Below, one piece after another: positions 23,343 to 36,000 of a stretch of DNA of 64,000 nucleotides. The DNA lies in the NCBI GenBank assembly GCA_034620365.1, contig JAQGEQ010000357.1, positions 434,001 to 498,000 on the forward strand, given 5' to 3'. The notes beneath the pieces were generated by a model. It was not told the DNA's origin. It was given only the letters and a program-made list of their open reading frames with translations, and made no database searches. Positions within the stretch are counted from its first letter, which is position 1, and the number at the start of each line of letters is the position of its first letter. A program made the position numbers and the translations under genes. The DNA comes from Pegea sp. RAD2-039. Its lineage: Eukaryota > Chordata > Thaliacea > Salpida > Salpidae.

Positions 23343-26300
23343 TCAAACTCTATAAATTTCATCAAATAAATCTACCAGGAAATCATTAACCATTTCGTCA
23401 TTGGGGGCCATTTTCAGCATCCCATAGACAGCAGCCTGCCCTTTCTTGGCATTTGTTCCAAATTTCTGAAAACAGTTAAGATTTAAAACCACACAATACT
23501 TTAATAAGCTTACAGATCTGTCAAAACCTAAAATTATTTCTGAGTAACTACTTCAGTTTTCTAGATTTAATACTACAATTGTTTAATAAATCTTGATTAA
23601 AAGTTCTCATGCTTTATTAGATTCTTAATTACTGAAATGTGAGCCATAGAATCTTTTAAATCAATTATCCACTGGTCTACGCTGTGAATATGTGATGGAA
23701 GAACAGTACAATGAACAGAGTCAGGGTTTCTTTGTACCTCCATCTTCCAACCTGAAAAGAACAATTGAGTTACAAGATCAAAAAACATGAAATAATTATG
23801 ATGTTCCACAAATTAAAACTTAGAATTTGTATCAAAATATTATCACATTAATGTCTTGCAGCGTTTTCTTTAATGTCTATAACGTTTTTATTACAATTTT
23901 AATCAACACATTCTTTGAATCGTGGCTTGGCTATGTTTAAATCAGTAACCTATGTAACCTAATACTGGTTGAAATAAATAGAACATCCTGGAGTATTTAG
24001 TTTCTACTTCCTCAAGTTTTCTTATTGAATTTATAGACTTCTTCCAAGTAAAAATTCTTCTAGGCTTTTTTATAACTATTTATGTAATTAGCTCTAATAC
24101 TTTAAGCGTTTTAAATAAAATTTGTTGAAGTATCTCTGCTAAGTTAACTGAGAATTAATTTGTAAATGTTAGTCACTTAGAGCGCTGTTTGGTTGATTAA
24201 TAAAGATAAAGTGTTATCAATATACTGATAGCAAAATATTTATTGAAATATTTGATTTGATAGCTTTAATAAGTACAAGTAAAAATATTGGAAAGATATA
24301 AGAAAACTCCAAAACGTTATTTCAAGGAAAATAAATATGAGTTAGAGAGATGTTTTTTTTGTTTATTGGTGATTGAAATAAGATTTCATTTTAAATAGAA
24401 GATGCTTAAGAACTTAGAAAAGTTAATTAAAAGAGTTTAAGCAGGTTTTCAGTAACTAGTAATTCGTGAAAATTTTTAATACAAAAATATATTCTAAAGA
24501 TCAAGATTTTATTTATCACTTAAACTTGGAATTTAGTAGTACATTTAATAAAGTTGAGTAATTAAAGATGAATTCGAATCTGAAAAACGGATATTTGCTT
24601 CTAATTTATTTTTACTTTATTATTATGGTAACGACAAAATATTCTAGAGATGACTGTAAACAAGAGAAAAAAGGAGGTTTGATAACACCAACAATTAAAT
24701 ATAATAAAAAAATAAAAATTTATCTTTACCAGACTCTAATGGAATTTGGGTTAACTCTACAATGCTAGAGCATCAATTAGAATGGTTACCAGAAACAATA
24801 AATGCGTCATACATTGTTCAATATCACAGTTCAGCGTGGAAATGTTATATCAATGTAACTGAATGCATTGAAATAAAAACGACAAAATGTGATTTAACTA
24901 AGACACTAAAGTTTGTAAGTGCTTTGTATATGATTAGAGTTCTATCAGACACTTATAATGACTCCTGGATTAAATCTATTGAATTCTCTCCAGAATTAGA
25001 CAGTAAGTTTTCTGCTTTTATTGTTTACCTTCATCAAGATAAATTATTTTCATAGCAATTTTATCACCTCCAAAATTTAATGTAACAAGACAACTTGGAA
25101 AGATTATTGTAGATCCTCTGATTCCAGTTGATAAAGGAACAAATGAGACTATTGGACTTCGGCTAACTACTATAAAATACCAAGTAAGCGACATAGACAA
25201 CAAGTTGATTGTTTCACATATAAATGTGCTTGTCACAAGCATCCGAACCTCGCTACAAAAACTATTCAAACCAACAACCAATCATACCAACAGTATGATT
25301 ATTTAATAAATAAGAATTTAAAGTAAAATTGAAACATTAAAATATAATTTTGTTTTGAAAAACTTTGTTAAGTTTGCATTAGCTTATAAATAAGAGTTGT
25401 TTACCAACAAATAATTTTAGATTTTATTTATTTTCATAAACAGGTCCTTAAAATAAATCTTTAAGACCTTATAAGATTTATTTGTTCGCAGGTAAAGTAC
25501 GAGAAAAAACCGAATAAGGAAAATAACAGTGTCCTTTTGTTAAGCTCTCTTGAAACTACTAAAATAATCATACCGGTAATTTACAGAGTATTTCAGTTAA
25601 AAACTGAAATTAAGCTAATAATCGCTGCTACATTTGCTAATTTATATACTTGAAATATGCAGGATATTGACAACAGTCAAATTTATTGCGTTTCAATGAG
25701 GTTACTAAGAGATGTTATGAGAAATAGTGCAAAGGCCAAATGGTCGAAAAGAAAATGCTTGGAGACTTTACAAACAGCTCCAACTTTGAAGTTTTGGATA
25801 GTTTTTCTATATGTTGGTGTAATTGTGTTAATTATTATCATTGCTTGTGCTATGAAACTTGTCTATAAACTATGGAAAGTTTATAAGCATTCCAAAGTAG
25901 TCCCTACATTCTTGGTAAGTTGCATGGTGGACAGTTTATAAAATAAAACTGCAATGAGTATAACAAAAACTAAAGATGCTTCTTTAAGTAGACGAGTGAA
26001 AATAAACTTTGTAGTTTGATTTAACTAATTGGGTTTATTTCTAAAATGTTGCTATATTTTCCGATAGTTAGGGTTCAAAAATTAAAAAAAGCTTTTAACC
26101 TGAAAATATTTGATAAAATCCCTGTTACCTTGTAACTTCCTTATAAGAGTTACGACTTCTAGAGATTAAACTTAAGATATTTTCAATGTAGAAAGAAATG
26201 TTCTTAAAGGAAAAAAATAATCAAACTATCTATGGTCCGTTTGAGGATAAACACCAAAATGAGCTTGTTGATATTTTCTTACCAGCGAAACAAAACGAAG

Positions 26301-29300
26301 ATCATACAATTAAACTTGACTTTAAAACTAATAATTCTCTCAATGGTTTGTTATTTTGCAGTTTGCTGAAAAATATTTACTTTTTTTCTGATTAATTTAT
26401 CAAAATACTAAGTGTTTCAAAAAGTTTCAACATTTTTGAGTCAAAGATACTTTAATCTAGTGAACAGCATTTTATTAGAATAAAAATAATTTGTATTGAC
26501 AAAAAGTCAATAATAAGATATGACTTTTTACAGCAGTAAAAATAATTATTTTTTAAATTATCCTCAATAAACAATTTCAGATGACTTCTTTAATGGACAT
26601 CAAAATAAAGAGCAGATCATTTCTAACAATGTGGACAAATACTATAACAGCTCAAAAACAGAGAAATCGACAACACCTCAAAAAATGAAGCCTGTTGTAA
26701 ATGATGTCGTATTTTTAGACAATTCATTATTATTTAATTCTATGGATAATACATTTTATGATGAGTTTCAAGAGATCGAAGAAGATTCATTTTATCCTGG
26801 AAATAAGAATGAAAATCTTTCATCTGATTATAAACGATTTAATGAGGTTTTTTCAAACTAATCTTTAAATGATCTAAGTGAAAGCATCAAGTGATTCTCT
26901 CATTAAATTCTAAATCAAATGAATATTGGTAACACTGTAAAATTCGTTTTACATAAAATCAAATTATAATAAAAAGTATTGACCTGTTATGCCTGTGTTG
27001 TTTGTACATAAAACATAAATTTATGTACAATTTATGAATTAAAAGATGGATTTCATTAATAAAAAAATACTTTTTCACAAAAACTTTTTATTTGAGGTAA
27101 AGTTGAAAATCACTTTTGTGTGGGATGATACCATCTGTGAAGCTCCAAAAATAGTATCAATTTTGCTCAAAATGCTTTTAAATAAACATTTAACCTTCAC
27201 ACAGATAGATACACATCTTTTTAGATTGGTAATATTTTTCAGTTAATACTGTAATACTATATTATTATAACTATCAAAGATTATTATGTTATAGAAACGA
27301 GTTTCACTCATAAAAACTTTTGTTTTAGTAGCACTAACGGGAAAATAATTTATTTATTTATTACAATAAATGCGAAGGAGGATATCTGAAGGAAGAAGAC
27401 ATAACAAACATTATGTTCAAAATTATTGAATGCTTTTGAAAAAAAGATACTTTGTAAATAAAGTTTTTCAAATTTCAATAGAATTTTATCTACTATTATG
27501 CTTTTATATAAATTTTCTATAAAGCAAATAAAAGCTAACAGTGTGATCGCCTAAACCACAAAACTGATACTGTTAGTTTGATTCTTAGAACCCTTTTTAC
27601 TTCCTAGAATGATAGAAGGATGATTAATGTTGAACTACTAAAAACACATAAACTATTTTGATAATTATTTCAAATGTAGCCACTTAAACTGTGAAAAATT
27701 ATTAACATCAACTATCTAAATCTGTGGTAATCTACTTTAATATTTTTCAATATATTTAATTATATTTTTAAAAAATAAACTGTTTTTAGTCAAGTGAAGC
27801 TAACAAAAAAGATTATTGAAGTTACCAGCAAATTGTGTTGAGTTTTTTAGAAACACCGGTGAAAAAAAAAATAAACAAAAATCAAATTACTTATAAAACT
27901 AGAAACACAAAAACTTTGCCTTATTCAGTAGGCAAAAACTATCCACATGGTTTTAAATAAGATAGTTTTATAATTCTCAAAAATTCTATTCAAATTCAGA
28001 CAGAAGATGTTATTTGTGAGGTTGTATTAGCGAGAGGTGTTCTTTTCAGGCACCCTTCTTTGCATTTATTGTAATAAATAAATAAACCATTGCTGATGAC
28101 CAAATACTTTACAAATTTTGTTTTTCACAAATCCATATTAGTTTTATGCCTTAAATAAATGTTTAAAATCACTTCTATTACATAGTGCTAATAAACTGTT
28201 TAAAGCAAAAAAGATAAATTATAAATATTCATTTCCAATTTTATAATGGTCTTTAAAACTTAGAAGGAATTTGTTTGGTTAATTTTTAGATTTTTTATAA
28301 TTATCTAAAGACATTGTAAAAAGGCTATCATTTAGACTTACAAATGAAAAGATTGTTTGGTACATAAAGGAGCCACTTAAATAATCAAAAATATTTTTCT
28401 GAGAGTAAGTAAATCAAGTTTGTGGAGTCAATACAACAGACAAAAATTCTTCTCAAAAAATAAATATCCTTTATTAAATTTCTTAAAGTTTATTTTGTCA
28501 TAATTTTGAAAGACTTATAGATCAAAGTTACTCTAACAAAGATTTACTTTGGAAAGAAGTATCTAACGATAAAGGAAATTAGTGATTGACTTCTAAGAAT
28601 TTACTTTATGTAATTACAAGGCTAAATGAACTTGAGTTTTAAAGAAATTTTTGAACTGCAAAAGGCTTCAGAATTTTAATAGTTCATTCAAAATTAAAAG
28701 AAAATATCTTTGATAACATTTAGTCGAGTTAAAATAAATGATAGAAATTTGCAAAGTTAAAAATGTGTGATTCTTTTAATTTATGATATTTTAATAAACT
28801 AAAGAAAATAGTATTTAATAGTTAAGTTTATTACTTTGATTAACATAAACAACATTTTCTACATTTGCTAAAGATTCAGTCAATAGAAAGATAACTTATT
28901 TTATTCACTTTTTATAAAAACAAATTTGAGTAAGGAATGTTTTTAGTAAACTTTTAGATAGAGTATGAAATGTATATTATGAAAACATTTTTTTTAATCT
29001 CAAAGAATGAGAAAATTTCGAAAAATTCTTAAACGTAGAAAACAATTTTCAAGGCTGATATAATAACTCTAAAGTCAAATAAATATTTTCTTCTAAAGAC
29101 TTAAAATACTTTTAATTAAGAAATGCTAAGGCATTCAGCCTCCCTTTTTTATTTTCTAATCATTCAAAGCCTATAAAATAATAGCTATCAAGCTAAATAC
29201 TTAAAATATGTTTTATATATCCACCAAAATAGTAAATGCTTTTTTTAATATGTTGCTTTCAAATTTCTTTAATTCTTCAGACATTAAAACCAGTGTTAGA

Positions 29301-32300
29301 AATCAATATTTTCAAATATATTTCTGTAAATAGTTTAAAAAATTTGCAATACAAAGCATCATATACAAAGCAGACACGAGAGGCAGGCTGCATGATTAAT
29401 CAATAATTCCTTATCACGTTTCAAAAGTTTTCAAAGTCTAAAAAATATTTTTTCACGATTTTTTGAAATCTTTTTCCTTGTTCTGTTTACTCTTAATAAA
29501 TGTCTTTCGGCTGTACATTTTTAAGGTTACTAAATCACTAAGTTAAAGCTTGGCAGGAACGATATAAGAATATTTTTTTAGAAAAAGACTTATTAAAATT
29601 TCTATACGAATATCTTTTCGATTTGTCTCAACAAACTGATATATTGCCACCTTCTAAATCCTACTCAACGTTTTACGAAGATTAAAACTGAAGCATTATT
29701 CAAATTTCTATAAGAGTTTGATTATTCTCATTTGAATCAACAATATCTGGATCTGTATCTTTTAAATTAGGTAAGAACTGATTTTCAACGTCCGAAAAAT
29801 GCATTTTTTCTTTTGTTTCATCTTTCAAATTAATCATTGGTGATGTTACATAAATCTAAAAGAAATAAAAATAGCAAATATTAGCTGGTTTAATTAATTT
29901 GTCTTATGATAATAATTTTATTATAATAATTATTTTAATTTAGATTTATATAGAAATTATGAATAGATTTGAAAACTTTACAAACCAGTGACTGTGGAAT
30001 TGACTCATGATTAAGATTAGAGATCTTTTTTTTGTATTGTTTAATTTGTTTCAAAATATAGTATACTATAAGCACAGCTAAAATCGCAGAAAATATGCAT
30101 AGTGTCAGAATCACAGGTTGTGAAGATTTTCTTTGAACTGTAATTGATGATATGTCAGCTGAAAAATACAAAAATGCTATAACCGTCTCTAGTTTTTTTA
30201 AATAATAATTTGACAAAATTAGTTTACAGAGGAAATTTTCTACTTTTATAATACTGATTGGTATTTGTGTAAACTTGTTTTTGTTGATAAAAATGTCATT
30301 ACATAATCTGCTTTAAAGTAAAGCCTTAGGGCTTTCAATCTTTGCTTGTAGTAAATAAGAAGTTTTGATGGAAGTTTTAGCTGTAAAACCATTGGTGAAA
30401 TATGTAACAATAGATTGCATTGTACTTTAAAGCTGTTATGAAATTATAAACCAGTTTAAAAAAAAGTTTGAAGATAGAAGTGATTTTATAGGGAAAGAAT
30501 TCAATAAATATCCGATCTAGTTTCATTTATAAGTCGCTACAAAGTTTAATATTAATTTCTTTAATAATGTATGACTTAGGAATACTTTTTAGAAACATAC
30601 AAATAGTTAAAAATAGATTTTAATGACTTAATTGGCTAATTACATTTCTATCTCTAAGCTTATTGAAATATGATTCATTTGAAATTTATTAAAAAATAAA
30701 ACTTTTAAAAAATTTAATGAGAAGTTTATTTAGAATAACATTAAATTTGATGGAAGAATAATGATAAATAAATGATAAGCTATCATACAGTGGACTTACT
30801 AATTTAAAGATGTATTTCAAAGAACATAATCTTACAAAAAGTTTAAAATTACATAAATACTTCAAAACCACTTCATTTGACTAAGTAAGAAACTGTTGTA
30901 AAAAGAATTTTTTATTCAGTCATAATCTTCTATTTATGGTTTTTTTAAATATAAATTTTTGGTGGCGTTTGGTAAAAATAGCATAAGTGTGGCAATAACT
31001 GCCAACGCTAAGTTATTTGAGCTATTTATGAGAAATTAGCGAAATTGGATATTTTTCAACTAAGTTATTGTTTGCAAAATTTGCTTACTTTTTAAACATT
31101 TTGGCACATGACAGTGTTGGCTATCATACATTTCTGCATTTATAGTTACACAGAAACATATAAAAGAATGTTGTAATAGATCTGGTAGATGGAGTGTTAT
31201 ATTTTCTTTACTAGCCTCTAGAGCAACGATGTGTTTTTTAGGGTCACCCTAAAAAACAGAAAACTTATTTAAAGCATTTTGATATTTTAGCAAAAAGATT
31301 ATTCTTACCTGATACCAATAATCAATTATATATTGAGGATAATGACCTTCAAAAAAGTCTATTAAATCAACATCAGTATAATTTTGTTTAACAGTTTTAT
31401 GGAAGACGCTCAAAAAGGCATTTTGGCCTTTTAATGTAACGTTGAACATTGGAGGTTTAAGTTCAACTACAAAATAAGAATAACAGAAATATTTGATTAA
31501 AACAAAGTATCTAAAACCTTCTATTGAAGACAAGAAAGAGATTTCTCTAAGTGCAATCACATTATCAAGTTTGGAAAATATTTTAAAATAAAATGCTTCA
31601 TAAGAACTCCAATCTTCATTATCAATAAGCTCACATTCACACTTTGTTAAGTTTGTGCAAGATGGTAAAGTTTTTATTCTGTAAAAATTAAGCAATAGTC
31701 TTTAAAAAAACTTTTGAGCTTTAAAGATAATCACTTTAGTTCAGAACCACTCCAGTCTTCCATTTCAACAGAGTAGATAAGATTTTTATTAGTGTTTGTT
31801 TGACCACTAAGGCAACTAAAACCACTTGGGGCGTCCCAAGTCATATTACATTCAAAATTATAACAATTAAATCTGACATTTCGAACTTGGATATCACCTA
31901 AATGAAGATATTTATTTATTATTCGATTATTTATATTAGTTTTGCTTTACTAACCTGATATGGTATGTAGAAGTAAGAAAAAAATTGCAAAATTCCTTGT
32001 GAACCAACTGTTTCTTGAAAGTAAAACCATTTCAACAAGAACTTTATACAATTTCAGGGGTAGAAAGCTAAAGTCAAATTATTTAACTAGCTTTTATTCT
32101 TTTACTTTAACAACTAATCTGAAACTAAAACATCTTTAGCTGTTGAACATATTCTACAAATACATCTTTGTTTCTCATTTCTAAATATTTCTAAGAAAAG
32201 TTGAGACCTGCAACTTGCAAGTGCTAGCCAAATACTAATTTCCTGTACATGTGACACTTCATCCAAACTACTTCTTTTTTATTTTTACTGCCAAATTAGT

Positions 32301-32978
32301 ATACAGTTTTACTGTTTGAAAAAAAAACTTAAATATTCAAACTTCTAAATTCTTTTTTCGAGTCTAGATGATTTTCGAGTTTTCACATAAACAATTTTAA
32401 AAACAAACTCTTATGCTTTACCATCAGACAATTAAAAAAGGCAAAGTGATTGGCAAAGAAGAAAGTTTTGTGAAATATTTACGCACATACCTTTCTCTTC
32501 CATTAAATCGGCGAGACTAAATATATTTGTGGCTTCAGTAGTAAATGAAAAAGCCGTCATTAAAGGGGTTCCCAACACCTTCAGCCCCTAGAAATAGCTT
32601 CAATTAAGCATTTTGGCATTCAATATAGAATAAGTAATTAAAACCCTTACAATAAAAGCTATAAAGAAAAGCGTTTAGCTTATTGATAAAAAATTATTCA
32701 AAATTACATTTATATCTATAAATAATAATTGTATAATCAGTATTTAAAAGATGAATTGATTATTTTTTTATTAAAAAGTTGATGAGAATAATATCTGGCT
32801 AATTTATATTACTGAATAAAATTATGTTGAAAGTTTGTGGATAGTTAAAAACATATTTTCAAATTTAGAGAATTTGTTATTAAAAATTTTGAAAAAAGGA
32901 TGGTTCCAATTATTTATTTTGTGTTTCATAAAAAACCGGAAAATATTTTTTCAAATATTCAAGTTTAATTTTAAGAGG

Positions 32979-33022
<44 letters not shown>

Positions 33023-36000
33023 ATTTTTAATAACCGAAACTCACAAAGTTATAAAAAGTTTTCAAATTTTTGACAAAACTTTAAATATCGATTTGTAACA
33101 AAAATAATAAAATATATTTTAGTACCGATATCTTCCCAACTTCATCTTTCATCCTTTTAGTGACATCCATTAACTTCTGGGCCATTTGTAAGTACCCAGA
33201 CTGTCCCATTGCTCTTAAAGCTACCCAAGCAGCAGCAAGATGACCACCTGGGCGCGTCCCGGCCATAGTCGGTGACACAAACAAACCTCCAGGCCAACCA
33301 ACATGAGCAAAGAACTGGAATTTCCGGATTTCGCTATTACGGTAACATATGACACTCGCTCCTTTTGTTGCGTATCCATATTTATGTAAATCAGCTGATA
33401 TAGAAGTTACTCCCCGTAATCTAAAGTCCCACGGTGGAATTTTATGACCTTTTAATTTTTCTATCCTGTTTAAAAATAACAAAGTCATTTAAAAACGTGT
33501 TTTATGGAAGTTTGAAAATATTAAGTTTATATGAACTCATATATGGGAGATATATTTTTCGTTTTTCGGTTGCTTATAATCAAAATATTTTATTTATTTC
33601 TGAGTGGGTGAAATAGTTTGAAAAAGCCACATAATTAGTAAACGTGTAGTACTTTTCAGATGAATTATTTCTAATATTTACCATGGCAGCATAAATCCTC
33701 CAAAACAAGCATCTACGTGTAACGGGAGGTTATAAGATTCAGCAATCTCTGAAATTTCTTTTATAGGGTCTAAAATAGCCTGTGAAATTATTACAATGTT
33801 ACTAACTGAAGACGTTTGTTTTTATTTACTTGTGGGTAAGAAGGCGCTGAAGCTAATAGAAGGACTGTATCCTTGTCTATAGCGTCTTTGTAGTCTTGTA
33901 AGTTGCAAGTAAATGTTCTGCTACTTACTGGAACAAGTTTCAATTCCAAACCAAAATAATGGGCCGCTTTAGCAAAAGCAGGGTGAATGGTTGAGGGGGC
34001 GACCTTTGAATATTTGATTCATATCACAGCTACCAAAATATTTTCTTGAAAAGTTGTTATCAACAAAAGCTAATATTGTTAAATAAACAAAATTATATTT
34101 TCATAAAGTCGACTTTTTGGTTTGTGAAAGTCAGTTAATTGTTTAGAAGCATTATTATCAAGTCAAGGCTATCTTATGCTTATTAGTTGTCATAAAAATT
34201 ATCTAAAACATCGATTGTTTGAAATTATTTGTAATTTGATTTACAAAATTCAAACTTTTTTATCAATAATTTGATTAATTAAGGCAAACTTTATTATTTA
34301 TAATAGGAATTTTAGTAAAAGTTATTTATCATTGTTAACTGTTTTTTTTTGTAAACTAATAAATCTTTTGAAATTAGTAAAATACAAAAGATCTACATTT
34401 GAAGGTGATAAAATAGAGATTTTTTTTAGTCTATTGTACTATTAGCAACTTTGATTACCAAATATTGCTTTATATATAAAACTGAAATCAATTTTCTCTC
34501 ACAATATTTGGGGTTGTTATATTTGGTCTTAAATGACGGCCACGATCTCTATGTGTTTTAACAGCCATCAAACAACTTTCTGTTCCTCCTGAAGTAACGC
34601 TTCCAACAACTTCAGCATCTCCATTCAACATCCATGAAGTCATTGATGCAACTTCATTCTCAAATTTTCTAAAAAAAAAATATGTAAATATTTTGTGAAA
34701 AGATAATTCTTAACAAAGCTTTATTTGATTATAAGTTAAATCTTTAAAAAATAATCATTTTTAAGTAAGATCACTGATTAAAACTTTAAAGGAGCAAATG
34801 TAATAAAGACTATCTGCTTTTCTTACTGCGCATGCGCATGGACTTCACTTTAATTTACTTATGCCGTGTAGCTACATTTCGTTAGGTAAGTAACAAGTGT
34901 GGAAAATTGTTTATACAAATACATGATAGGATAACTTTCACCTTAATGCGGGAAATATTAATGGATTTAGTGCGTTGTCATGCATGAACGCGTCGAGATA
35001 TGCCCCAACAAGATGATTATGAGTCATATTATCATCGCTTCCTTTAGTTGTTATAGAAGTAAACTTTAAAAATGCTTCTTTCTGTAATTACAGACAGTTA
35101 GTTGAAGATATTTTACAGATAAATCACAAACTAGCTTGAATGATATTGAGTCGTTTGTCTGTGGGTGGTATGGTTACAGTTAACATGAATATATACTAGT
35201 TACACGAAACACTACTAACTAGTCATTTGATACATTTGTATTTATTTACAACTTTCTGGGTAATGTTATGATGCATTTTTGAATAACTAGAATATAAACT
35301 GAATATTTTACTGATAAATTGAAGAATTTTGCAACATTTCATATCAAACACGTGTTCTCTACATACACGCATGTGTACAGATTTTAAAAATTAAGAAAAT
35401 AAGTTGACTTTTGTGGTTCTGTAACAACTGTGTATAACGTCAGTTTCTAAACCTGTAGTTGAAAATGGGATCCTTCTGAAGTATAAACGTAAGCAAAAAG
35501 TCTCCCTCTTTGAGATAAATCCTTGTTCCCTTTTTTCAGCTCGATAAGTTGCCCCTTTAATGTATCTTCGTCATCTCCTACAAAAATATTTTCTAAATTA
35601 AACAAGTTTTACTACAAGTGATACCAACAACGTTAAGCTCTTTTTATTTCATCAAATTTAAAAATTCATTTTATGTTTTCATGAAGACTTTAATAGAGTT
35701 TGCTGAATTTTTATTTATATTTAGTCTACATTTCATAAAAAGTTGAATATCTTGAATATTTGTACTAGTCTAATATTTCTTTAACATTAATGATAACATT
35801 AATTATTATATGATCTTATCAAAAGAAAAATATATTACATAAGGATTATGTAAAATATGAATTTAAAAATATGAAAAGCTAAAAACAAGAAGTTTTTTAA
35901 TTCCAATCTTTTTAAAAACAAACTCTAAGAAAAGTCCGCTTTTATTTTTTGCTCAGGAATTGTTTGTAGATTCAATAATGTTTAGTTGAAGAAATATAAC

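Noticed and set aside
27046-27246. 66-codon ORF starting MDFINKKILFHKNFLF downstream of the plus-strand receptor
   Set aside because: AT-driven composition, no splice partners, no family resemblance; lies beyond the poly(A) signal.
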